Origin: Bifidobacterium pullorum DSM 20433
GTDB lineage: Bacteria > Actinomycetota > Actinomycetes > Actinomycetales > Bifidobacteriaceae
NCBI RefSeq assembly: GCF_000771405.1
Contig: NZ_JDUI01000002.1
Coordinates: forward strand, 186,001 to 250,000
Direction of reading: 5' to 3'
DNA length: 64,000 nucleotides
Within the stretch, counting starts at the first letter, position 1. The number at the start of each line of letters is the position of its first letter. The position numbers were made by a program, and so were the translations under genes. The notes below the pieces were generated by a model. That model had not been told where the DNA came from. It saw nothing but the letters and a program-made list of their open reading frames with translations, and did no database searches. Below are positions 36,941 to 45,791 of the stretch, piece by piece.

Positions 36941-38707
36941 TCAGGCCTCCTTCTCCCAGCCGATGTCCTCACGGTGCAACGTGATCTGCATGAAGCCGGA
37001 CGGACCGTAGTTGGCCAGGCCTTCCTTGACGGCCATGTAGATCGGCGGGGTCGAAACCGGGACGGTGCCGTACAGCGCCAGCGAAGCCTTCTCGGCCTCA
37101 TTGGCAGCGGCGGTGGCCTCGGTCGCGTCCTCAAGCGTGCCCGGAACAGCCCACAGCTCATCGACCTCGTCCGAACCCACATAGGTGAAGTTCGAAGAGG
37201 AATCGGAGCCGTACAGCTGGAAACCAGAGGAGCTGTAGCCGAACGGATCAGAGGCGGACCAGCCCATCGGCAGCACCTCGTAGGAACCGCTGACCACGGT
37301 GTCGGAGAACTCGGAGTTGTCGAGGTTGATGATCTCGCACTCGACGCCGATGTTCTTCATCATCTGCTGGTAGGCGTTCGCCATAGCGGTCTGGGTGGCG
37401 CTGTCACCGAAGTAGGTGTAGGTGATGTGCAGCGTCTCGCCATCCTTCTCGTAGTACTCCTCGCCCATGGTGTAGCCGGCGTCTTCGAGGGTCTTCTTGG
37501 CACCCTCGACGTCGAGCTCCTGCACGTCCTCCGGAAGGTTGTTCTCATAGCCTTCCTGGAACGGCTGCAGGATCTCGGAACCCGGACGCTCCGGATCCCA
37601 ATCCACGCCCTGATAGGCAATCTTGATCCAGGTCTCATAGTCGAAGCCCTGGGAGATGGCCTTGCGCACAGCGATGTCCTTCAGAGCACCAGCGGTGCCG
37701 TTGTAGGTGAAGACGTTGGTCTGCATCGAGTAACCGATACGCAGCTGCACGCCCTCCATGCCACGGACGATCTTCAGACGATCGGCCGAAGCCGCACCGC
37801 CGCCGGAGGCACGGCCACCGATGGCGTCGATCTCACCGTTCTGGAACGCGTTGATGGCAGCGGAGTCGGCCATCTGACGGAAGACCACGCGATCCAGCTT
37901 GGCCGGGTTGCCCCACCAGTTCTCGTTCGGCACGAAGGTGACCTGCGTGTCGTCGAAGGACTCGATGGTGTACGGGCCAGCGGCCCATTCGGTGTGCGGA
38001 TCATTGACCCAGCCCTGGGTGAACACGTCCGGATCGACCGAGTTCGGGTTCACAAGCTGCTGGAACAGATACTGGTACGGGTAGAACGGGGTCTCGAAGG
38101 TCACCACGACCTGCTTGTCGGACTCGCCCTTCTCGACCGAGGCGATGTTCTCATAGCCCATGGTCTGCGGCGGGTTGTAGCGGTCGTCCTTGCCGTTCAG
38201 GCAGGTCCAGGTGGACTGGAAGGCGGTGTAGTCAATCGGGGTGCCGTCGTTCCAGGTGGCCTCTTCGTTGATGTCGTAGGTGATGACCAGCGGATCCTCG
38301 CTGGTGACCTCAACGTTGGTCAGGTAATCCGGGTTCGGGGTGGCCTCGCCACCAACGCTGTAATCCCACAGGTGCGGCTGGTACCAAGCCCACAGCTCAG
38401 CCATGTAAGCGGTGTTGCCGTCGGTGCTGTTGGCGTTCCAGTTCGGGCCGATCTCGGAGATGTCCTGGATCAGCTCGCCGCCGTCCTGGATGTCGTCACG
38501 ATCGGTCGGGTTGTCGTTGCGCTCGCCCGCGACCGGGGTCGGCAGCGTGCCCTGATAGCTCGAGGGGACACCGTCATCCGGCTGCACGTAGGCTTCGCCA
38601 TTGCCGTTGTCGTCGGTGTTCGCGTTATTGCCGCCGCAGCCGGACAGAGCCAGGATGCAGGCAGCGAAAGCAGCAGTCACCGCAATCATTGTCTTGCGAG
38701 TTTTCAC
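36941..38707 (-). CDS. oppA: Oligopeptide ABC transporter substrate-binding lipoprotein (paralogue 2)
   Basis: This 588-residue receptor has the same architecture as the neighbouring copy: a signal peptide with lipobox LSGC (Cys near 24), a Gly/Asn/Asp-rich linker, then the SBP_bac_5 fold with YQPHLWDYSVGGEATPNPDYL, WNDGTPIDYTAFQSTW, VEKGESDKQVVVTFETPFYPY and DIAVRKAISQGFDYETW. A Gly/Ala-rich insertion GGRASGGGAAS near residue 285 is absent from paralogue 1. The start is GTG at 38707 with GAGAGGAAACAATAA upstream. It sits directly downstream of the oppBC-DF genes but behind a strong terminator, which suggests higher independent expression. Codon use looks more biased (few rare codons), in line with high expression. 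Confidence 0.93.
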   Translation of the reverse strand: MKTRKTMIAVTAAFAACILALSGCGGNNANTDDNGNGEAYVQPDDGVPSSYQGTLPTPVAGERNDNPTDRDDIQDGGELIQDISEIGPNWNANSTDGNTAYMAELWAWYQPHLWDYSVGGEATPNPDYLTNVEVTSEDPLVITYDINEEATWNDGTPIDYTAFQSTWTCLNGKDDRYNPPQTMGYENIASVEKGESDKQVVVTFETPFYPYQYLFQQLVNPNSVDPDVFTQGWVNDPHTEWAAGPYTIESFDDTQVTFVPNENWWGNPAKLDRVVFRQMADSAAINAFQNGEIDAIGGRASGGGAASADRLKIVRGMEGVQLRIGYSMQTNVFTYNGTAGALKDIAVRKAISQGFDYETWIKIAYQGVDWDPERPGSEILQPFQEGYENNLPEDVQELDVEGAKKTLEDAGYTMGEEYYEKDGETLHITYTYFGDSATQTAMANAYQQMMKNIGVECEIINLDNSEFSDTVVSGSYEVLPMGWSASDPFGYSSSGFQLYGSDSSSNFTYVGSDEVDELWAVPGTLEDATEATAAANEAEKASLALYGTVPVSTPPIYMAVKEGLANYGPSGFMQITLHREDIGWEKEA

Positions 38708-38872
38708 TTATTGTTTCCTCTCGTCTCGAATGTGCCTCGCGGCACTGAAACAGTTCCGATGGTAGTAGGACCGCTGACCAAACCGCGGCGATGATTCACC
38801 TATTGGACACATGTTCGTAACACCGACGCAACATCACGGGCCGGAAGCCGGTGCTCCACGCCCGTTTTCGGC

Positions 38873-38910
38873 AACAAAAAACACCGGATGGGTCCTGAGG
38901 ATCCATCCGG
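38873..38910 (-). terminator. Rho-independent terminator of oppDF
   Basis: CCGGATGGGTCC (38884-38895) pairs with GGATCCATCCGG (38899-38910), with one G-T pair. On the minus strand the stem is followed by TGTTTTTTG (38873-38881 region), a clear T-run. Confidence 0.9.
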
Positions 38911-38962
38911 CGATCACGGAGACGGCGCGGGTCGGCGTTCACTCACCCGCCGTGCCCATAGG

Positions 38963-41065
38963 TCACGCGAAGTGGCAGGCCGCCATGTGGTCGGCGGCGC
39001 CGCCCTTGGCCACCAGTTCCGGCGACTCGCCAAGGCAACGGGCCTGCTGTTCCTTGGTCAGCGTGGAGAACATCGGGCAACGGCCGGCGAACGGACATCC
39101 CGAGAAGCTCTCGGACGGGCTCGGCAGTTCGCCTTCCAGCACGATGCGCTGACGGGTGCGCTCGATCTGCGGATCGGGCACCGGCACCGCGGACAGCAGC
39201 GCCTTGGTGTACGGGTGCAGCGGCTCCTCGAACACGTCGTGGTTGCTGCCGAGCTCCACGATGCGGCCCAGGTACATGACGGCGATGCGGTTGGAGATGT
39301 GCCTGATCACCGACAGGTTGTGAGCCACGAACAGGTAGGCCACGCCCAGCTTGTTCTGCAGGTCCTCCAGCAGGTTGATCACACCCGCCTGGATCGAGAC
39401 GTCCAGCGCGGAGACCGGTTCGTCGAGCAGCACCAGCTTGGGGTTGACGGCCAGGGCGCGCGCGATGGCGATGCGCTGACGCTGGCCACCGGAGAACTGC
39501 GTCGGGAAGCGGTCGACCTGATCTGGGTTGAGCTCCACCAGGGCCATCAGATCGCGGATGCGGTCGTTGATCTCCTGCTTGGACAGGCCCTGCACCTTCA
39601 GCGGCTCGGCCAGGATGTCGTAGATCGGCAGACGCGGGTCGAGCGAGCTCATCGGGTCCTGGAAGATGTACTGCACGTTGCTGTGCAGCTCACGCTTGTC
39701 CTCGCGGCTCATGCGCTTGGCGATCGGCTTGCCGAGCACGGAGATCTCGCCCGATTCGGGCTGACGGAACTCCATGATCTCCAGCAGCGTGGTGGACTTT
39801 CCGGAGCCGGACTCGCCCACCAGGGCCACGGTCTCGCCCTCGCGCACGTCGAGCGTCACATCGTCGACGGCGTGCACCTCGCCGACCTTGCGGCGCAGGA
39901 ATCCGCCGGCGGTCAGCGGGAACGTCTTCTTCAGATGCTTGACGTCGAGCACGGTCCGGCGCCGCTCGCGCGGGATGCCGTCGAACTTCGACTTCACCGA
40001 CTCGCCGACGGTGTAGATGTCGCTGAACGTCAGGTTCTGATCGACGATCTCCTTGACGCGGTGGCAGGCGGCCAGTTGGCCCTCACGCCCCTCGACCGGC
40101 AGCAGGTCCGGCTCGCCCTGACGGCAGATGTCGGTGGCCAGGGGGCAGCGCGGCGCGAACGGGCAGCCCTTCGGCATGTTCACCAGGTTCATCGGCGCGC
40201 CGGGGATCGGCACCAGACGGCTGGACTTCTCACGGTCGGGGCGCGGCACGGCGCCCAGCAGACCCATCGTGTACGGCATGACGGGATTGTGGAACACGGT
40301 GTCCACATCGGCCTTCTCGACCGGACGGCCCGCGTACATCACGATGATGTCATCGGCGATGCCGGCGATCACGCCCAGATCGTGGGTGATGAAGATCACG
40401 GCGGCGCCGGTCTCCTGCTGCGCACGCTGCAGCACCTCCAGCACCTGGGCCTGGATCGTCACGTCCAGTGCGGTGGTCGGTTCGTCGCAGATGATGATAT
40501 CCGGGTTGTTGGCGATGGCCATGGCGATGACCACGCGCTGACGCATGCCGCCGGAGAACTGATGCGGATACGACTTGAGCCGTTCCTCGGCGTTCGGGAT
40601 GCCGACCAGCTTGAGCAGCTCGATCGAACGGGAGACGATCTGCTCCTCGGTCATCTTCGGGTTGTGGATGACCAGGGCCTCCTTGAGCTGCTCGCCGATG
40701 GAGAACACCGGGGTCAGCGCGGAGAGCGGGTCCTGGAAGACCATCGCGATGCGGTCGCCGCGCAGGACGCTCATCTCCTTGTCGTTCTTGGTCAGCAGTT
40801 CGTCGCCGCGGAACTTGATCGAGCCTTCCACATGGGCGTTCTTGTCGAGCAGACCCATGATGGCCATCGACGTCACGGACTTGCCGGAACCGGACTCGCC
40901 CACGATGCCCAGGGTCTTGCCGCGGTACAGGTCGAAGTTCACACCACGCACGGCACGCACGGTGCCGGCCTCGGAGGCGAAGTTGACGCGCAGGTCGCGC
41001 ACTTCCAGCACAGGCTGCTCGCCATTGGCGGGCGCGGCCGCCACAGTATTCATCGGTTCAGTCAT
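38963..41065 (-). CDS. oppDF: Oligopeptide ABC transporter ATPase, fused OppD-OppF
   Basis: The 700-residue cytosolic protein contains two complete ABC ATPase domains, so one chain replaces the usual OppD and OppF. Domain 1 (about 20-330) has Walker A GESGSGKS, signature FSGGMRQRV and Walker B IIICDEPTTALD, and ends with the OppD-type cysteine motif GCPFAPRCPLATDIC that can hold an iron-sulphur cluster. Domain 2 (about 370-695) has GESGSGKST, FSGGQRQRI and LVLLDEPVSALD, and ends with GCPFAGRCPMF. ATG at 41065 shares its A with the oppC stop (TGATG), so translation is coupled; a GTG one codon earlier is possible. Confidence 0.95.
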   Translation of the reverse strand: MTEPMNTVAAAPANGEQPVLEVRDLRVNFASEAGTVRAVRGVNFDLYRGKTLGIVGESGSGKSVTSMAIMGLLDKNAHVEGSIKFRGDELLTKNDKEMSVLRGDRIAMVFQDPLSALTPVFSIGEQLKEALVIHNPKMTEEQIVSRSIELLKLVGIPNAEERLKSYPHQFSGGMRQRVVIAMAIANNPDIIICDEPTTALDVTIQAQVLEVLQRAQQETGAAVIFITHDLGVIAGIADDIIVMYAGRPVEKADVDTVFHNPVMPYTMGLLGAVPRPDREKSSRLVPIPGAPMNLVNMPKGCPFAPRCPLATDICRQGEPDLLPVEGREGQLAACHRVKEIVDQNLTFSDIYTVGESVKSKFDGIPRERRRTVLDVKHLKKTFPLTAGGFLRRKVGEVHAVDDVTLDVREGETVALVGESGSGKSTTLLEIMEFRQPESGEISVLGKPIAKRMSREDKRELHSNVQYIFQDPMSSLDPRLPIYDILAEPLKVQGLSKQEINDRIRDLMALVELNPDQVDRFPTQFSGGQRQRIAIARALAVNPKLVLLDEPVSALDVSIQAGVINLLEDLQNKLGVAYLFVAHNLSVIRHISNRIAVMYLGRIVELGSNHDVFEEPLHPYTKALLSAVPVPDPQIERTRQRIVLEGELPSPSESFSGCPFAGRCPMFSTLTKEQQARCLGESPELVAKGGAADHMAACHFA

Positions 41066-42051
41066 CACTCCGCCTTTCCGGCCGAACGGGAATAGGGATC
41101 GATCGCGTCACGCAGACCATCGCCGATCAGCTGCACCGAGAAGGTCAGCAGGATCAGCACGGCCGAGGGGAACAGCAGGATCCACGGGGCGGTGAGCACC
41201 GAGGACTGGCCGTTCATCAGCAGCGTACCCAGCGAGGTGTCGGGGGCTTTGATGCCCAGGCCCAGGAAGCTCAGTGCGGTTTCCTGATTGACGGCGCTGA
41301 CCACGCCCAGCACGGTGTTGATGATGAGCACCGAACCGAGGTTCGGCACCAGGTGGCGCAGGATGATGCGGAAGGAACCGACGCCCATGAACTTGGCCGC
41401 ACGGATGTAGTCCAGCTCGCGCAGGCTCATGGTCAGCGTGCGGATGACACGAGCGTAGCCGATCCAGCCGAATGCGGTGATGCCGATGGTCAGCCACAGC
41501 CATCCGGACGTGCCGGACGAGGAACGCACGATCATGGCCACGAGCAGGAAGGACGGGATGGTCAGCAGCATGTCGAGGATCCACATGCCGACCTTCTCCA
41601 CCACGCCCTCGAAGAAGGCGATGGCCGTGCCGAGCACGGCGGAGATGATCATGATCAGCGTGGAGGAGATGATGCCGACGAGCAGCGAGCGGCCCAGGCC
41701 GCGCACGATCATGGCGTACATATCCGAACCGCCGATGGTGGTGCCCAGCCAATGGTCGGCGCTCGGCGCCGCGGCGAGGGCGGTGAAGTCCGGTTCGTCG
41801 TACTTCCAGGGGCAGACCATGGCGCCGAACAGCGCGAACAGGATCAGGATGCACAGCACCACCAGGCCGAACACGGCCGAAGGACGGCGCATGAAGCGGC
41901 GGACGTACAGCGTCATGCGTCCGGTGCGCTTGAGGTCCTGGGCGTCCCCGCCCTGGGAGACGGGGTTGACGACGACTGCGGCGGGCGTGCCTTCGGTGGC
42001 GACGTCCTGATTCAGACCGAGGTCCTTTTCTTCGGTGGCCATGTCGCTCAC
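41065..42051 (-). CDS. oppC: Oligopeptide ABC transporter permease OppC
   Basis: This 328-residue inner-membrane permease has an N-terminal cytosolic tail (about 1-55), one helix (VFGLVVLCILILFALFGAMV), an external loop, and the BPD_transp_1 core with five helices. The EAA loop that contacts the ATPase reads LDYIRAAKFMGVGSFRIILRHLVPN near 225. GTG at 42051 is chosen because AAGGAG lies seven bases upstream; an ATG three codons later also fits. It overlaps the oppDF start and follows oppB by 87 bases. Confidence 0.94.
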   Translation of the reverse strand: MSDMATEEKDLGLNQDVATEGTPAAVVVNPVSQGGDAQDLKRTGRMTLYVRRFMRRPSAVFGLVVLCILILFALFGAMVCPWKYDEPDFTALAAAPSADHWLGTTIGGSDMYAMIVRGLGRSLLVGIISSTLIMIISAVLGTAIAFFEGVVEKVGMWILDMLLTIPSFLLVAMIVRSSSGTSGWLWLTIGITAFGWIGYARVIRTLTMSLRELDYIRAAKFMGVGSFRIILRHLVPNLGSVLIINTVLGVVSAVNQETALSFLGLGIKAPDTSLGTLLMNGQSSVLTAPWILLFPSAVLILLTFSVQLIGDGLRDAIDPYSRSAGKAE

Positions 42052-42138
42052 GACCGGTCTCCTTCCGCGAGAGGTCCGTTGACGGACCATGTATTCACTG
42101 GCAGCATTGCTTGGTTCACTGGATATCACGCACCTTCA

Positions 42139-43122
42139 TCAGTTCAGTCGGATGCGCGGATCGAGCCACGCGGCGAGGATGTCGGCCAGCAGGGCGCCGG
42201 CCAGCGTGCACACGCCGCTGAACGCCGCGATGCAGACGGCACCATTGATGTCGTTGTCCTGGATCGTGGTGACGAAGTAGCGGCCCAGACCGTTGATGGC
42301 GAACACCGTTTCGGTGATGACCGCGCCGGTGAAGATGCTGGCGATCGAGAACGCGATGTTGGTGGTGGTCGGGATCAGCGAGGTGCGCAACGCGTGCTTG
42401 CGGATCGCCTGATTGAGCGTCAGGCCCTTGGCGCGGGCGGTGCGCACATAGTCGGCGTTCATCGTGTCCAGCAGGTAGGTGCGCTGCGTCAGGTGGTAGT
42501 TGACGTAGCCGATGCATACCAACACGATCGTCGGCAGGATGATGTGCTGCAGGAAGTCCAATATGGCCAACCCTATGTTCCCGCCCTCATATGAGTGCAG
42601 ACCCGTGACGTAGAAGATGCGGGTGCCGGTGGCGTTGTTGATCGCGATGGCGCCGAGCACGATGAGCAGGCCGAGGACTGCGGCCGGGGTCACCAGGAAG
42701 AGCGTGGAGACGGCGTTCAGCGCGCGGTCCTGCCACTTGTACTGGCGGATGGCGGTGTACACGCCCAGGCTCACGCCGATGATGATGGACAGCACCGTGG
42801 AGATGGCCACCAGCTGCACCGACGAGGAGATGCGGGAGGCCACAGCCGGAGCGACCGGTTCCTGATCGGGGGAAAGACCCCAGTTCCACTCGGTGACGAT
42901 GCCCTTGAGCCAGTTGAAATAACGGACGAGCACCGGGGTCTTGTCGTTGATGTTCGCCAGATCGAGCGAACGATCGATGGACGCCTCCGGCGGACGGGGG
43001 TTACGCGACATGTAGTTCGAACGCGGATCCATGAACGCACTTGCCAGGAAGTACGTCATCGAAATGGCGACGAATAGCATGATCACGTAATTCACCAAGC
43101 GTCTGATGATGTATTTAATCAC
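42139..43122 (-). CDS. oppB: Oligopeptide ABC transporter permease OppB
   Basis: This 327-residue permease starts with the family N-terminus MIKYIIRRLVNYVIMLFVAI and has six membrane helices. The EAA loop ADYVRTARAKGLTLNQAIRKHALRTSLIP near 225 docks to the fused ATPase. The start is GTG at 43122 behind GGGAGTAGCAA. It is the first gene of the oppB-oppC-oppDF transcript. Bifidobacteria rely on such importers for peptide nitrogen. Confidence 0.94.
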   Translation of the reverse strand: MIKYIIRRLVNYVIMLFVAISMTYFLASAFMDPRSNYMSRNPRPPEASIDRSLDLANINDKTPVLVRYFNWLKGIVTEWNWGLSPDQEPVAPAVASRISSSVQLVAISTVLSIIIGVSLGVYTAIRQYKWQDRALNAVSTLFLVTPAAVLGLLIVLGAIAINNATGTRIFYVTGLHSYEGGNIGLAILDFLQHIILPTIVLVCIGYVNYHLTQRTYLLDTMNADYVRTARAKGLTLNQAIRKHALRTSLIPTTTNIAFSIASIFTGAVITETVFAINGLGRYFVTTIQDNDINGAVCIAAFSGVCTLAGALLADILAAWLDPRIRLN

Positions 43123-43441
43123 TTGCTACTCCCTTATCAGGATGTTCGGCCATGCAAACTCTTCAACATTCTAGTCGTCGAACCGGTGAGCCGAGCCATT
43201 TTCATTAGATGCTGTTATATCAAAAGCGCCGGAAGTTCAGACGCCGTTCATGTTCCGAAGACAACGATGGACAAGCCTATGCCGCAGAAGTTCAGGGGTT
43301 TGCGCCGGCGACACCGACGAAACGCGCCATCATAGCAAACACGGAATCACCGATGCGGAACTTCCCATATGATGAGACGGAACGGGTTGCTGCAACGTTT
43401 AAGCGTCCACATTCCGACACGCATGCGACGTAATGTCCTCT
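43123..43441. other. 319-bp gene-free region upstream of oppB
   Basis: It lies between the oppB start and the xerC stop, and its GC content is visibly lower than in flanking genes. On the minus strand TATAAC (about 43213-43218) is a plausible -10 for oppB, but no good -35 is present. Short open frames here have no ribosome sites or family features. I see no RNA gene or long repeat. Confidence 0.5.
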
Positions 43442-44359
43442 CTACGCGCGGGGGAAGGCCTGGCCATAGCGCTGCTTGAGCTGTTCGATCGAGACGTGGG
43501 TGTACCGCTGGGTGGTCTTCAGCGACGCATGCCCCAGCAGCTCCTGGACCTCGCGCAGGTCGGCCCCGCCGTCGAGCAGATGGGTTGCGGCGCTGTGACG
43601 CAGCGCATGCGGACCGATGTCGGGCACGCCGGCCGCGCGCGCGGATGCGTGGACCACCTGGCGCACCACGCGCTGGTTCACCCGCCCGCCCCGCGCGCCC
43701 AGGAACACGGCCGCCCCCGATGCCTCGTTCTCCAGCACCGGCCGCCCCCGTTCCAGCCAGCGTTCCAGCGCCCGTCCGGCGGGTGCCCCGAACGGCACCA
43801 CCCGCTGCTTGTTTCCCTTTCCGGTCACCTTCAGCGTGCGGTTGGCGAAGGTGATGTCGCCGCGGTCCAACGCCACCAGTTCGGCCACGCGAATCCCCGT
43901 GGCATACAGCAGTTCCAGCATCGCGTCGTCCCGCAGTCCGATGGCGTCGCGCCGCGGGTCGTCGCCGTCGGAGACCAGACGATCCGCCGTCTTATCCAGC
44001 AAGCGTTCGGTCTGGGCCTCGTTCAGAATCTCCGGCAGGTGCTCCGGGATCTTCGGCGTCATCAGCGCGGCCGCCGGGTCGGACGGAATCATCCCATGCT
44101 CATGGGCCCAGAAGAAGAACCCCCGCACCGCCACCACCCGGCGGGCCATGCTCGAACGCGCGTGGGTGCGGGACTCCCCCGCCATCCACATCCGCAGGTC
44201 ATCCAGCGTGATCTCCCCCAGCTCGGCCACGCCGCGCCGTTGCATGGCCTCCAGGCACGACCTCACGTCACGCGCGTACGCCGATCGCGTGTTCTCGCTC
44301 AGCCCCCGGTTGGCCTTCAGATAGGTCAGATACCCATCCAGTTCGCGTTCGAACCGCAT
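43442..44359 (-). CDS. xerC: Tyrosine recombinase XerC
   Basis: XerC acts with XerD at the chromosomal dif site to resolve dimers, under FtsK control. The 305-residue protein has an N-terminal SAM-like domain (about 1-90) and the catalytic domain with ATGIRVAEL (Arg), VTGKGNKQRVVP (Lys), PHALRHSAATHLL (His and Arg), LGHASLKTTQRYTH (His and nucleophile Tyr). The start at 44359 (MRFEREL) follows AAAGGGGCCGTC; an open upstream extension lacks similarity. The lack of neighbouring mobile-element genes supports a housekeeping role. Assignment as XerC rather than XerD rests on the other copy sitting next to parA-scpAB. Confidence 0.9.
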   Translation of the reverse strand: MRFERELDGYLTYLKANRGLSENTRSAYARDVRSCLEAMQRRGVAELGEITLDDLRMWMAGESRTHARSSMARRVVAVRGFFFWAHEHGMIPSDPAAALMTPKIPEHLPEILNEAQTERLLDKTADRLVSDGDDPRRDAIGLRDDAMLELLYATGIRVAELVALDRGDITFANRTLKVTGKGNKQRVVPFGAPAGRALERWLERGRPVLENEASGAAVFLGARGGRVNQRVVRQVVHASARAAGVPDIGPHALRHSAATHLLDGGADLREVQELLGHASLKTTQRYTHVSIEQLKQRYGQAFPRA

Positions 44360-44489
44360 GACGGCCCCTTTCCGTTTCCGCCGTTTCGCCATCCATTCTC
44401 GCATGCGGATGCCGCAGCGCCGCGCAGGCCACGGACCGCTGTCCGGACACCGCACGCCGCAGGGCCCACGCACGGCGTAGCATAGGGAT

Positions 44490-44741
44490 ATGCCTATACC
44501 ACGTGAGATTCCGACCGGCGCACGCATCGTGGCGCGCGTGTGCGAAGGCGTCGACCCGTCCGACCACCGCATGAAGTTCCGCGACTACGTCGGCCACGTG
44601 CGCTCATGGGACGGGCACACGCTGGAGATGACCCGCGACGCGACCGCCAACGGGTCGCGCCCCGAACAACGGGTGACCATCGACGTCGACTCGATCGTCA
44701 CCATCAAGCCGGTGCCGGAGCGGCCGTCAGCCCGCCCCTGA
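44490..44741 (+). CDS. Small conserved protein of unknown function (possibly DUF6725)
   Basis: This 83-residue protein is predicted to be a small beta-rich domain (pattern GARIVARVCEG...MKFRDYVGHVRSWDGHTLEMTRD...VTIDVDSIVTIKPVPERP). It looks like a short RNA- or protein-binding barrel, but the function is unknown. I recall a bifidobacterial family of this kind as DUF6725, without certainty. The TAGCAT box at 44478-44483 lies exactly 6 bases before the ATG and no ribosome site is present, so the mRNA is probably leaderless; this also supports the gene being real. It is divergent from xerC and convergent with tyrA. Confidence 0.75.
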   Translation: MPIPREIPTGARIVARVCEGVDPSDHRMKFRDYVGHVRSWDGHTLEMTRDATANGSRPEQRVTIDVDSIVTIKPVPERPSARP

Positions 44742-44753
44742 GGCCCGCGACCG

Positions 44754-45791
44754 TCAGCGGATATGCGACAGCTCGCGCACGACGGCGGTGTGCGGCGATC
44801 GCAGGCGGATGACGTGTTCCCCGCGGCGCGCCGATTCCATCAATACCGTCTGCCAGCCCTGTTCGGGCAGTTCCAGGACCCGTTCCGGCGCATGGATTCC
44901 ACCGTGGCCCTGCTCCGCCTTGAAATTCCGGAACGGCTGGCCTTCGGCGAAGAACCGCGCCAACGCGTCCCCGTCCACCGACCCGTCCAAGGCCTCCGAC
45001 ACCGCAAGCAGCCGTAGGGCCACCGAACGCAGCAGCGCGGCCACGTTGGCGCCGTCCTCCTCCACCATGGCGCGGGTCCGGTCAGGATCGGTCAACGCCA
45101 CCCGTGTCATATCCCGCCAGGAGCCGGCGGCCAGGGCGGCGGCGATGTCACGCTCGGGATTGGCGGCCATCTCGTTGATCAGCGCGGTCGCCACCACATG
45201 CGGCATATGGGAGATCAACGCCGCGGCACGGTCATGCGTCAGCTCGTCCACCACGATCATGCGGTTGCCGCACGCCGCGGTGATCATCCCCGCCACGGCC
45301 AGGAACCGCCGGTACGACGAGTCCGGCCGCACGGTGACCGCCCACAGGGCGTCGTCGTACAGCGCCGGATCAGCGGCCGACCAACCGGAACGTTCGTTGC
45401 CCGCCATCGGATGCGCCCCGATATAACGGTCCCCCAGCCCGGCGGCCTCCACCTGTTCGCGCACCATGCCCTTCACGCTGCCCACATCGGTGAGGGTGGT
45501 CCGTTCATCCAGCGCATCGGCCAGCGCGGCAAGCGTCTCCGGCATCGCCCTGAGCGGGTTGCACAGCACCAGCACATCCGGCCGTTCGGCGGCGAGCGCT
45601 TCGATGGACGGCAGGCAGCGTATGCCCCGGGCTTCGGCATCCGCATACGGACGCGTCGTATGGTTCCAGGCCAGCACGTCGCATCCGGCGTCGTGGAGGC
45701 GGCAGGCCAGCGACCCTCCGATCAGCCCCAAACCGACGATGCCGATGCGCCGCGGCGCGACATTGAGCGTTTCCGTGTGCTCCCCTACCAC
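44754..45791 (-). CDS. tyrA: Prephenate dehydrogenase
   Basis: This enzyme oxidises prephenate to 4-hydroxyphenylpyruvate with NAD(P) in tyrosine synthesis. The 345-residue protein has a Rossmann start RIGIVGLGLIGGSLACRL (near residue 14), the catalytic histidine region IGAHPMAGNERSGWSAA near 130 and SHMPHVVATALIN near 196. The start is GTG at 45791, which overlaps the end of pheA by 7 bases, so the two are translationally coupled. There is no C-terminal ACT domain of clear type, although the last 60 residues are longer than the minimal enzyme. Confidence 0.94.
   Translation of the reverse strand: MVGEHTETLNVAPRRIGIVGLGLIGGSLACRLHDAGCDVLAWNHTTRPYADAEARGIRCLPSIEALAAERPDVLVLCNPLRAMPETLAALADALDERTTLTDVGSVKGMVREQVEAAGLGDRYIGAHPMAGNERSGWSAADPALYDDALWAVTVRPDSSYRRFLAVAGMITAACGNRMIVVDELTHDRAAALISHMPHVVATALINEMAANPERDIAAALAAGSWRDMTRVALTDPDRTRAMVEEDGANVAALLRSVALRLLAVSEALDGSVDGDALARFFAEGQPFRNFKAEQGHGGIHAPERVLELPEQGWQTVLMESARRGEHVIRLRSPHTAVVRELSHIR

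Noticed and set aside
43209-43433. Small gene in the gap upstream of oppB
   Set aside because: There is no ribosome site or leaderless promoter, and its composition is unlike coding DNA.
43442-44359. Integrase of a mobile element
   Set aside because: The protein is a standard XerC of about 305 residues without neighbouring excisionase, att-like repeats or tRNA; xerD and ftsK are also in the window.
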